Origin: Streptomyces sp. NBC_00568
GTDB lineage: Bacteria > Actinomycetota > Actinomycetes > Streptomycetales > Streptomycetaceae
Assembly (NCBI RefSeq): GCF_026341855.1
Contig: NZ_JAPENW010000001.1
Location: 5,943,001 to 6,007,000 of the forward strand
DNA length: 64,000 nt
Direction: 5' to 3'
In this document: in pieces, positions 42,029-50,700 of the stretch
How positions within the stretch are numbered: position 1 is the stretch's first letter
Layout of the letters: each line of letters starts with the position of its first letter
Notes under the pieces: model-generated
The model's input: only the letters and a program-made list of their open reading frames with translations
The model's database searches: none
Told to the model about the DNA's origin: nothing
Program-made: the position numbers and the translations under genes

Positions 42029-42115
42029 ATGACCACGACGAGCTGCCGCATCCTTGCGACCGAGGCGACCATGACGCCCGGTGCTCGTTGTATGTGTCGA
42101 ATGTGTGCCTGCTAG
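42029..42115 (+). CDS. Cys/Met-rich leader peptide of metNIQ (28 aa)
   Basis: A 28-codon ORF, too short for ordinary gene calling. It opens with MTTTSCRIL, and its last eight codons read CMCRMCAC before TAG: four Cys and two Met in eight residues, in a GC-rich genome where both are rare. TTTACT lies about ten bases before the ATG and no ribosome site is visible, so it may be leaderless. An internal ATG at 42071 could give a 14-residue form. The metN start is 208 bases downstream, with dyads between (AGGGCCCT directly after the stop; GATCCC and GGGATC). Poly-cysteine leaderless ORFs that sense cysteine by ribosome stalling are known in mycobacteria. The same mechanism here is inferred. Confidence 0.72.
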   Translation: MTTTSCRILATEATMTPGARCMCRMCAC

Positions 42116-42322
42116 AGGGCCCTCGCACCACCGCCTGATCCCGCGCCCCGAAGTGGGATCGACGCGCCCTGTGTCCGTACCGCGTACGTGACCGGGCTGC
42201 CCCGCGCACACGTTCTCCTTCCGGTTCCATCGCCACCGCGAGAACCGTGCCGCGTTCCCGACCGAATGCATCCGTGCCCGGCGCACACCCACGCCCCGCA
42301 CTCGACAGTGACGGAAACCCCA

Positions 42323-43357
42323 GTGATCACGACAACGGGCCTCACCAAGGTCTACCGCTCGCGCGGCCGTGAAGTGACCGCCCTCGACGGCGTCGATCTG
42401 CATGTCCGCGAAGGCGAGGTGTACGGCGTCATCGGCCAGTCCGGCGCCGGCAAGTCCTCGCTCATCCGCTGCGTCAACCTCCTGGAGCGTCCCACCTCCG
42501 GCACGGTCACCGTCGCCGGCCAGGACCTCACCGCTCTCGTCGGCCGCGGTCCGCGTGCGGGCCGGGAACTGCGCCGGGCGCGCAGCCGGATCGGCATGGT
42601 CTTCCAGCACTTCAACCTGCTGTCCTCGCGGACCGTCCAGGACAACGTCGAGCTGCCGCTCGAGATCCTCGGCCTCTCCGGGAAGGCGCGCAGCCGCAAG
42701 GCGCTCCAACTGCTCGACCTGGTCGGCCTGTCCGACAAGGCCAAGTCCTACCCGGCCCAGCTCTCCGGCGGCCAGAAGCAGCGCGTCGGCATCGCCCGGG
42801 CGCTCGCCGGTGACCCGAAGGTGCTGCTCTCCGACGAGGCGACCAGCGCCCTCGACCCGGAGACCACCCGCTCCATCCTTCAGCTGCTGCGCGACCTGAA
42901 CCGCCAACTGGGCCTCACCGTCCTGCTCATCACCCACGAGATGGACGTCGTCAAGACGATCTGCGACTCGGCCGCGCTGATGGAACAGGGCCGCATCGTC
43001 GAGTCCGGCACCGTCAGCGAGCTCCTCGCGACGCCCGGCTCCGAGCTGGCCTCCGCGCTCTTCCCGGTCAGCGGCGACGCCTCCGGCGACGACCGCACCG
43101 TCATCGACGTCACCTTCCACGGCGAGGCGGCGACCCAGCCCGTCATCTCGCAGCTCTCGCGCACCTACAACATCGACATCTCGATCCTCGGCGCCGCGAT
43201 GGACACCGTCGCGGGCAAGCAGGTCGGCCGGATGCGCATCGAACTGCCCGGCCGCTACGAGGACAACGTCGTGCCCATCGGCTTCCTCCGCGAGCAGGGC
43301 CTGCAGATCGACATCCAGGGGCAGGAGCCCGTTCTGGTGAAGGAAGGTGCCCTGTGA
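42323..43357 (+). CDS. metN: Methionine ABC importer ATPase
   Basis: ATPase of the D/L-methionine importer, 344 residues. Walker A GQSGAGKSS, ABC signature LSGGQKQRVGIARAL, Walker B VLLSDEATSALDP and the H-loop THEMDV are intact. The C-terminal NIL domain (about 265-340, SQLSRTYNIDISILGA, GRMRIELPG) gives allosteric inhibition by cytoplasmic methionine in this family. GTG at 42323 chosen because it yields the usual MITTTGLTKVY start; another GTG at 42308 is possible. First gene of metNIQ. Confidence 0.95.
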   Translation: MITTTGLTKVYRSRGREVTALDGVDLHVREGEVYGVIGQSGAGKSSLIRCVNLLERPTSGTVTVAGQDLTALVGRGPRAGRELRRARSRIGMVFQHFNLLSSRTVQDNVELPLEILGLSGKARSRKALQLLDLVGLSDKAKSYPAQLSGGQKQRVGIARALAGDPKVLLSDEATSALDPETTRSILQLLRDLNRQLGLTVLLITHEMDVVKTICDSAALMEQGRIVESGTVSELLATPGSELASALFPVSGDASGDDRTVIDVTFHGEAATQPVISQLSRTYNIDISILGAAMDTVAGKQVGRMRIELPGRYEDNVVPIGFLREQGLQIDIQGQEPVLVKEGAL

Positions 43358-44091
43358 CCTGGTCGGAGATGCAGCCGCTGCTGTCCCAGGCGTGTTGGGA
43401 CACGCTCTACATGGTCGGCTGGTCCACGCTCATCGCGATAGTCGGCGGTCTGCCGCTCGGCATCCTGCTCGTCCTCACCGACCGCGGCGGACTCCTGCAG
43501 AACGTGGTCGTGAACAAGGTCGTCGGGCAGGTCGTGAACGTCGCCCGCTCGCTGCCCTTCATCATCCTGATGGTCGCGCTGATGAGCTTCACGCGCACGA
43601 TCACGGGAACGACCATCGGACGCGACGCGGCGATCGTGCCGCTCGCCGTCGGCGCGATCCCGTTCTTCGCGCGGCTGGTCGAGACGTCGGTCCGTGAAGT
43701 GGACGGCGGACTCGTCGAGGCCGTGCAGTCGATGGGCGGCAACACCTGGACCGTCGTCCGCAGGGTCCTCGTACCCGAGTCGCTGCCGTCGCTGATCTCC
43801 TCCGCGACCACCACGATCGTCGCCCTCATCGGCTACTCGGCGATGGCCGGCACCGTCGGTGCCGGCGGTCTCGGCGACATCGCGATCCGCTACGGCTACC
43901 AGCGCTTCGAGACCGAAATGATGTGGATCACGGTCGCCATCCTGGCGGTCGTCATCTCGCTCATCCAGTTCGCCGGCGACTACGCGGCCCGCGGGCTGCA
44001 CCGGCGCGGCGGTCACTCCGGCGCCGCCCCGAGGCTGCGGTTCCTGAAGTCCAGGGAGCCCGCCGTCGCGGACGTCGGCAAGGTCGCCTGA
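43354..44091 (+). CDS. metI: Methionine ABC importer permease
   Basis: Membrane permease of 245 residues with about five helices. The EAA-type coupling loop (LVEAVQSMGGNTWTVVRRVLVPE) and family segments ARSLPFIILMVALMSFTR and GYSAMAGTVGAGGLGDIAIRYGYQRF are clear. GTG overlaps the metN stop by four bases (GTGA). Confidence 0.95.
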   Translation: MTWSEMQPLLSQACWDTLYMVGWSTLIAIVGGLPLGILLVLTDRGGLLQNVVVNKVVGQVVNVARSLPFIILMVALMSFTRTITGTTIGRDAAIVPLAVGAIPFFARLVETSVREVDGGLVEAVQSMGGNTWTVVRRVLVPESLPSLISSATTTIVALIGYSAMAGTVGAGGLGDIAIRYGYQRFETEMMWITVAILAVVISLIQFAGDYAARGLHRRGGHSGAAPRLRFLKSREPAVADVGKVA

Positions 44092-44193
44092 ACCCTCCCG
44101 GGACCCTGTCGCAGGCCCCGGCTTCCCCCCCCCGCAGACTTCCCCGTTCACCCCATGACGGGGCAGCTTCACCCATAAGGAAAGGCACTTTTC

Positions 44194-45039
44194 GTGCGTA
44201 ACACCGCCAAGATCACCACCGCTGTCCTCGCCGCCGGAGCCCTCACCCTGGGGCTCTCCGCCTGCGGCTCGGACAAGGACTCCTCCTCCTCTTCCTCCTC
44301 GGCCGACACGAGCGGGCCGCTCGTCGTCGCCGCCAGCCCGGTCCCGCACGCCGAGATCCTCAACTACATCAAGGATCACCTGGCGAAGAAGGCCGGCCTC
44401 GACCTGGAGGTCAAGGAGTTCCAGGACTACATCGTGCCGAACACGGCGACCGAGGACGGCTCGGTGGACGCCAACTACTTCCAGAACCAGCCGTACCTGG
44501 ACGACTTCAACGAGAAGCGCGGCACGCACATAGTGCCCGTCGTCACGGTGCACCTGGAGCCGCTCGGCCTCTACTCCCACAAGGTGAAGAGCGTCGACGC
44601 CCTGAAGAGCGGTGCGACCGTCGCGGTCCCGAACGACGCGGTCAACGAAGCGCGTGCCCTGAAGCTGCTCGCGTCCAAGGGGCTCATCACCCTCAAGGAC
44701 GACGCCGGCAACGCCGCGACCCCGCAGGACATCTCGAAGAACCCGAAGAACCTCAAGTTCAAGGAGGTCGAGGCGGCTCAGACCCCGCGCTCCCTGGACG
44801 ACGTGGACGCGGCGGTCATCAACGGCAACTACGCCATCGCCGCCGACCTCAAGCCCGCCAAGGACGCCCTCGTCCTGGAGTCGGCCACGAACAACCCGTA
44901 CGGCAACTTCCTCGCCGTCAAGAAGGGCAACGAGGACGACCCGCGCGTGAAGAAGCTCGCGAAGCTCCTCACCTCGCCCGAGGTCAAGAAGTTCATCGAG
45001 GACAAGTACGCCGGCTCCGTCATCCCGTCCTTCAAGTAG
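44194..45039 (+). CDS. metQ: Methionine-binding lipoprotein
   Basis: Substrate-binding lipoprotein of 281 residues (NlpA family). Signal peptide with lipobox LSAC, a Ser/Asp linker, then VVAASPVPHAEILNYIKDHL, FQDYIVPNTATEDGSVDANYF-type segment, and VINGNYAIAADLKP. It captures methionine outside the membrane for MetNI. GTG start with a strong AAGGAAAGG; 102 bases after metI with no terminator between. Confidence 0.95.
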   Translation: MRNTAKITTAVLAAGALTLGLSACGSDKDSSSSSSSADTSGPLVVAASPVPHAEILNYIKDHLAKKAGLDLEVKEFQDYIVPNTATEDGSVDANYFQNQPYLDDFNEKRGTHIVPVVTVHLEPLGLYSHKVKSVDALKSGATVAVPNDAVNEARALKLLASKGLITLKDDAGNAATPQDISKNPKNLKFKEVEAAQTPRSLDDVDAAVINGNYAIAADLKPAKDALVLESATNNPYGNFLAVKKGNEDDPRVKKLAKLLTSPEVKKFIEDKYAGSVIPSFK

Positions 45040-45130
45040 GCCCGGACCGGGGGAAGAACAGCGACGAGGGCGGCGGCGAGGGCTCGGCCCCGGAGGTCAC
45101 GCACGGCCGACGGCCCCCCTCGTCACCGCA

Positions 45131-45163
45131 CGGGGTCCACTCCATTACCCGGAGCGGACCCCG
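45131..45163 (+). terminator. metQ terminator hairpin
   Basis: CGGGGTCC-A-CTCC, loop ATTACCC, GGAG-C-GGACCCCG (one mismatch), followed by TTGTG; about 90 bases after metQ. Confidence 0.7.
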
Positions 45164-45258
45164 TTGTGCCGTTCAGTGGTTTCATGCTGCATGCTGGGCA
45201 GTTCAGCGGACCCGACGGTATATCAGGTCCGAAGTCCCCGACGGTTACGGAGCGTCGC

Positions 45259-45897
45259 ATGACGAGCACCTTCCCCGACATCTCCATCAGCACGGAGCGG
45301 TTGGTCCTGCGTGCGCTCGACGAGGACGACGTGCCCGCGCTGGCAGAGATGATGAACGACGAGATGGTCGCGGCCTGGACGTCGATCCCGCAGCCGTTCA
45401 CGGAGGACGGTGCCCGCGACTGGGTCACCGACTACGCGCCCACGGAACGCACGGAGGGCCGCGGACTCGACCTCGCCGTCACGGAGTTCCTCACCCAGCG
45501 CCTGGTCGGCATCATCCAACTCGGCAAGACGAACTGGCGCGTTCGCTCCACCGAGCTCTCCTACATCATCGCCCCCTGGGCGCGCGGCGAGGGCTACGCG
45601 TCCGAAGCCGCGCTCGCCACCGCCCGATGGCTGTTCCGCGACCAGAAGTTCGAGCGCATCGAACTGCGCACGGCCGCCGACAACACCGCCTCGCAGCAGG
45701 TCGCCCAGAAGATCGGCTGCATCAGCGAGGGCGTGCTGCGCAGCGCCTGCATAGCGCGCACCCGGACCGAGGACGGGTCCTGGGTCGACCTGCGCACCGA
45801 CTTCATCGTCTGGAGCCTGCTGCCGGAGGACCTCGACGGTGTGGGCGAGCACCTCGCCGACACCGGTGGGTTCACCTCGTTCAACGACTGGGCCTGA
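45259..45897 (+). CDS. RimJ/RimL-type GNAT acetyltransferase
   Basis: Acetyltransferase of 212 residues: ISTERLVLRALDEDDVPALAEM, IAPWARGEGYASEAALATARWLF and LRTAADNTASQQVAQKIGCISEGVLRS, the pattern of the ribosomal-protein-alanine acetyltransferase group. Substrate unknown. It lies between metNIQ and the corrin genes without a clear link. Confidence 0.88.
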   Translation: MTSTFPDISISTERLVLRALDEDDVPALAEMMNDEMVAAWTSIPQPFTEDGARDWVTDYAPTERTEGRGLDLAVTEFLTQRLVGIIQLGKTNWRVRSTELSYIIAPWARGEGYASEAALATARWLFRDQKFERIELRTAADNTASQQVAQKIGCISEGVLRSACIARTRTEDGSWVDLRTDFIVWSLLPEDLDGVGEHLADTGGFTSFNDWA

Positions 45898-46158
45898 CCC
45901 GGCCCGGCAGCCGTACGGCACTCCGCGCGCCGGGCCCTCACCGGCGTACCGGAGCGGTCGCGCCGAGTCATGTGGATGGACGGGCGTTCCCTCACCGGAC
46001 CCCGGGGGCAGGGACCGGGACCACGGTCCGGGAACGGCGGGACCGCTCCCGCGCCACACCGTCCGGCCCGGCACCCCCCCGGCCGCACCAGGTACCCTCA
46101 CGGAGCCCGCCCGGGCTGCACCTGACGACCTGCGAAGACCTTCTGGAGACTGACGACG

Positions 46159-47370
46159 ATGGCCGACCGGGTCACGGTGATCGGCTGGGACGGCTCGCCG
46201 CTGACCGCCGCGGCGCGCTCGGCTCTCGGTGCCGCCACGCTGGTGGCCGGCGCGCCCCACCATCTCGCACTCCCCGAAGTGCCGGAGAGCGCCGAACGCA
46301 TCCGTCTCGGCAGCGTCGGCCTCGCCGCCCGCCGGATCGCGGGCCACCGGGGCACCGCCGTCGTCCTGGCCGACGGGGACCCGGGATTCTTCGGCGTCGT
46401 ACGCGCCCTGCGCGCACCCGAGTTCGGCCTCGAGGTCGAAGTCGTGCCCGCCGTCTCCTCGGTGGCCGCCGCCTTCGCCCGTGCCGGAATGCCCTGGGAC
46501 GACGCACAAGTGGTCGTCGCACATAGCCGCACGCTGCGACGCGCGGTGAATGTATGCCGAGCCCACACCAAGGTCGCAGTCCTCACCTCACCCGGCGCCG
46601 GACCCGCCGAACTCGGGCTGCTGCTCGAAGGAGTGCACCGCACCTTCGTCATCTGCGAGGAGCTCGGCACCGCCCGCGAACAGGTCACGATCCTGACCTC
46701 GGACAAGGCAGCCGATCACACCTGGCGCGACCCGAACGTCGTGATCGTCATCGGCGGCTTCGTGGCCGCGGCCGAAGGCGGCGGCTGGATCGCCGGCCGG
46801 GAGCCCGGCGGCGGACCGCGCGGCTGGGCGCTGCCCGCCGGGGCGTACGGCGGCGCGCTCGGCGAGGGCGAGACGGATCTGCTCCGGGCTGCCCAACTCG
46901 CCCGCCTGGGACCCCGCGTCGGCGACCTCGTCTGGGACATCGGCTCCGGCAGCGGCGCCTTCGCCACCGAGGCCGCCCGCACCGGTGCCGCCGTCATCGC
47001 CGTCGACCGCAGTCCGGGTGCCTGCACCCGCACCGAACACTCCGCCCGCCGTTTCGGCGTCCAGATGCAGATCGTGCACGGCAGCGCCCCGCACGTCCTG
47101 GAAGACCTGCCCGAACCCGATGTCGTCCGCGTCGGCGGCGGGGGAGCGGCGGTCGTCTCCGCCGTCGCCGACCGCCGGCCCCAGCGCATCGTCGCGCATG
47201 CCGCCACCCGAGACGCCGCCGAACTCATCGGCCGCGATCTGACTGAGCACGGCTATGAGGTCGAGTGCGCCCTCATTCAGTCCGTCGAACTCGATACAAG
47301 GGCCTGGACGGAGAAGGAGCGGAGCGTCGCGTTCCTGCTCAGCGGCCGTTTGCCCGATCGCGCCCCGTGA
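46159..47370 (+). CDS. cobL: Precorrin-6Y C5,15-methyltransferase (CbiET/CobL)
   Basis: Corrin-ring enzyme of 403 residues. The N-terminal half (about 1-200) is CbiE-like tetrapyrrole methylase (VTVIGWDGSPLTAAARSAL, VLADGDPGFFGVVRAL, VEVVPAVSSVAAAFAR); the C-terminal half (about 225-400) is CbiT-like with the SAM motif VWDIGSGSGAFATEAA and RVGGGGAAV. It methylates C5 and C15 and decarboxylates the C12 acetate. No B12 riboswitch is visible upstream. Followed by the BluB-CobT and CysG genes on the same strand. Confidence 0.93.
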   Translation: MADRVTVIGWDGSPLTAAARSALGAATLVAGAPHHLALPEVPESAERIRLGSVGLAARRIAGHRGTAVVLADGDPGFFGVVRALRAPEFGLEVEVVPAVSSVAAAFARAGMPWDDAQVVVAHSRTLRRAVNVCRAHTKVAVLTSPGAGPAELGLLLEGVHRTFVICEELGTAREQVTILTSDKAADHTWRDPNVVIVIGGFVAAAEGGGWIAGREPGGGPRGWALPAGAYGGALGEGETDLLRAAQLARLGPRVGDLVWDIGSGSGAFATEAARTGAAVIAVDRSPGACTRTEHSARRFGVQMQIVHGSAPHVLEDLPEPDVVRVGGGGAAVVSAVADRRPQRIVAHAATRDAAELIGRDLTEHGYEVECALIQSVELDTRAWTEKERSVAFLLSGRLPDRAP

Positions 47371-47715
47371 TCCTGTTGTCGTACTGCGCGCGGTAGGCTG
47401 GCCGATCGTTGTACCGCTCCCGGGGGGTCGGCCTTTCGTGGGCCAATGTCCGGAAAACCCGCCCGTTTTGAGGCGTGTGTGGTACGGCAGAACCGGAGGA
47501 CGCGCAACGTGGCGCAGTCCACAGCGGGCGCTCGCGGATCAACCTGTCGCGAGGGCGGTACGACCGGGACAATGCCAGTTAATGGCTTTGTCGTCTTTGT
47601 TGGCCGGTCGTTCGTGCCGCTGGGCACGCACGCTCGTTCTTCACTGTGGGGCGGTCGGTGCGCCGTTCCGGGCGAGCTGGACTTGGAAGCACTAACCGAT
47701 GGGCGAGGGGTACGC
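47371..47715. other. Gene-free leader region before bluB-cobT
   Basis: About 345 bases, noticeably less GC-rich than the flanks. An in-frame ATG at 47446 would extend the BluB-CobT protein, but the codons there have many A/T third positions, so I regard it as untranslated. It contains small dyads such as CTCGCG and CGCGAG. I could not fit the cobalamin riboswitch core to it. Confidence 0.55.
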
Positions 47716-50700
47716 ATGACCGACACCGGCCAGGTCCCGGGCGAGGGATTGCCGGAGAACGCAGGCATGGTGGAGCAGCCGGGCGTCACCACGCCGGGCG
47801 CGTACACCTTCCTCGACCCCTCCGAGAACCCCGCCGAGGACGACGACCTCCTTCTGATGCCCGGAGCGCCCGGTGCCCAGGGCGCCTGGGGCAACGAGGT
47901 GCCGCCGCCGGCCCCGATGCCCTTCACCGACGAGCCCGGCCCGCACGAGACGGCCGGACGGGACAGCGGCGCGGTCGACCTCGGCGCCGTCCGTACGCCG
48001 AACCCCGTGCCCGTGGCGCCCCGTCGCCCGCTGCACCTCGGCCCGCCCACGCCGGACGGCTCCTCCAGCCCCGTGCGCTCCCTGGCCGACCGCGGACCCG
48101 CGGGCGCGCGTCCGGGCCGCATGGCCGCCCCCGTCGCTCCCGCCCGGCACGCCGGCCCGCCCACGGTTGGTCCCGAGTACCTGGACGTGGCCCAGCTCGG
48201 CGAGGCGGCACCCCAGGGCGCGGTGCCGTGGGGGACTCCGCCGGTCGGGTTCGAGGCGACGGCTGCAGAAACGGTCGTCCCGGAGGCGGGACAGCTGCCC
48301 GCGTCCGCCGTGGACGTGGAGGCCGGACCGGCTCCCGAGCCGCAGGCGGTGGAGGCCGAGCAGGTGCAGGGGTTCGTGGCGACGCCCTTCGTCCAGGACC
48401 AGGCCCTGACGCCGGACGCCGCCCAGACGCCGCTGCCTCAGGCCCACGAAGCGCCGCTCGACCTCCAGGACCCCGCGGACGGACAGGGTCCCGAGCCCGT
48501 GCCCGCGACGGACGGCTCGTCGGCCGCCCAGCTTCCCGACGCCCCGCAGTTCCCGGACGCCCCGCAGTTCCCGGACGTCGCACAGTTCCCGGACGTCGCA
48601 CAGTTCCCGGACGCCCCGCAGGACCTCGGCGCGCCGGACGCCACCGAGGCCGCCGAGCAGGCAGGCTCCGCCGAGCAGTCCGGCGGCGACGCGCAGGTGC
48701 CCGAGCACGAGGCCGTACCGGTGCCGATCCCCGCGGACGCCGAGCAGGTCGCGCCCGAGCAGGACCTCGCGTCGGCCGAGGACGCCGCCGCGCAGGACCC
48801 TCTGCCGGACCCGCCGCAGATCGCCGACCAGGAGATGCACGGAGCCGACCCGGCCGGCCTCGTGGCCGGTGACGCCGTGTTCGCCGAACCCGTCGTCCAG
48901 CTGCCGGAACCCGCTGTCCGATTCGCGGACGAGGTATCCCTGCCGGAGGCCGGGCAGCCCCTCGCCGCCGCCCCGCACCTCTTCGATGCTCCGGAGTCCG
49001 CCCTGTCGGCACTCTCCGCGCGCTCGGCGGAAGCCTCGCACGGCGGGCCGGGCATCGGCCTCGACGGCTTCCAGGCCCAGCACTTCACGGACCAGGCCGC
49101 GTTCTCCGAGAACGGAGCCGCGCTCCCCGAGGACGCCGCCGCGCTCTCGGAGGACGGTGTCCCCTCCCACAACGGCGTCGCCTTCCCCGAGCCTGCCGAC
49201 GACGAAGTCCTGCACGGTGTACCGGTGGGCGTGGCCGCGCACGCGGAGGTCTCCCACCCGGCCGCGGGCCGGTCCCAGGGCGACCAGCACCACCCGAGCG
49301 CCCTGGACGCGGCGGGCGCTCCCGGACACCCCGGTGCGCCCTCCGCGCCCCAGGCTGACCAGGGCCTCGGCCAGTTCGTGCCCGTGGAGGGCACCGTGCC
49401 GACCACGCCGCACCTGGCCCCGACCCCGCCGCACGCCATGACCGTGCCGCCCCTCCCCGTGGAGGAGGAGCCGCCGGTGGCTCAGGAGCCCGCGGAAGAC
49501 GCGATCGTCGTGGCGCCCGCTCTGGTCGAGGAGACCGCCGAGGGGATCGCGGAGACCCCTGCCACAGAGGTGGAACCGCTCGCTCCGGCGCCCGTGCCCG
49601 CCCCCCGGGATGCGGAGGCCGCGCCCGAGATCACACCCGAGCCCGCCCCCGTGCCGGAGCCGCTCACGGCGGAGCCGGAACCCGTAGCCGCACAGCAAGC
49701 GGAGGACCTGCGCACCCAGGTCGCCGACCAGGAAGAGAGCACGGCCGTGGTGGAAGACGTACGAGAGTCCACCGGTCCGGCGGCCCCCGGCTACGACGAC
49801 GCCGAGCGCGAGGCCGTGCTGCGGGTCATGCGCGAACGCCGGGACATCCGCAACGGCTTCCGCAGCGACCCGATCCCGCACGACGTGCTGCTCCGTGTCC
49901 TGGAGGCCGCGCACACCGCGCCGTCCGTCGGTCACTCCCAGCCCTGGGACTTCGTCGTCATCCGCTCCGCCGACACCCGGCGCAGCATGCACGAACTCGC
50001 CCAGCGCCAGCGCGAAGCCTACGCCAAGTCCCTTCCCAAGGGCCGCGCCAAGCAGTTCAAGGAACTGAAGATCGAGGCCATCCTCGACACCCCGGTCAAC
50101 ATCGTCGTCACCGCCGACCCGACCCGGGGCGGCCGCCACACCCTCGGCCGTCACACCCAGCCGCAGATGGCCCCGTACTCCTCCGCCCTCGCGGTCGAGA
50201 ACCTGTGGCTCGCGGCCCGTGCCGAGGGCCTCGGCGTCGGCTGGGTCAGCTTCTTCGACGAGCGGGAGATGGTCCGCGCGCTGGGCCTGCCCGACCACCT
50301 CGACGTGGTCGCCTACCTCTGCGTCGGCTACGTCGACGAGTTCCCCGACGAGCCCGAGCTGATGCAGGCCGGCTGGTCCAAGCGCCGCCCCCTGTCGTGG
50401 GTCGTGCACGAGGAGACGTACGGCCGCCGCGCCCTGCCCGGCGAGGAGCCGCACGACCTGCTCGCCGAGACCGTCTCCAACATCCGCCCCCTGGACGCCA
50501 AGGCGCTGGGCGAGGCGTGGGAGCGCCAGAAGCGGATGACCAAGCCCGCGGGCGCCCTCGGCATGCTGGAGATCATCTCCGCGCAGCTGTCGGGCCTGTC
50601 CCGGATGTGCCCGCCGCCGATCCCGGAGCCGGCCGCCGTCGCGATCTTCGCGGGCGACCACGGCGTGCACGCCCAGGGCGTCACCCCCTGGCCGCAGGAG

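Noticed and set aside
42116..42322. SAM riboswitch before metN
   Set aside because: No arrangement of helices matching SAM-I, SAM-II or SAM-IV was apparent; the Cys/Met leader explains control better. A covariance-model search would decide.
47371..47715. Cobalamin riboswitch before bluB-cobT
   Set aside because: I could not find the conserved B12-box core or its flanking stems, here or upstream of cobL. A covariance-model search would decide.
47446..47715. 90-residue N-terminal extension of BluB-CobT
   Set aside because: Third codon positions are often A or T and no ribosome site precedes the ATG, unlike the start at 47716.
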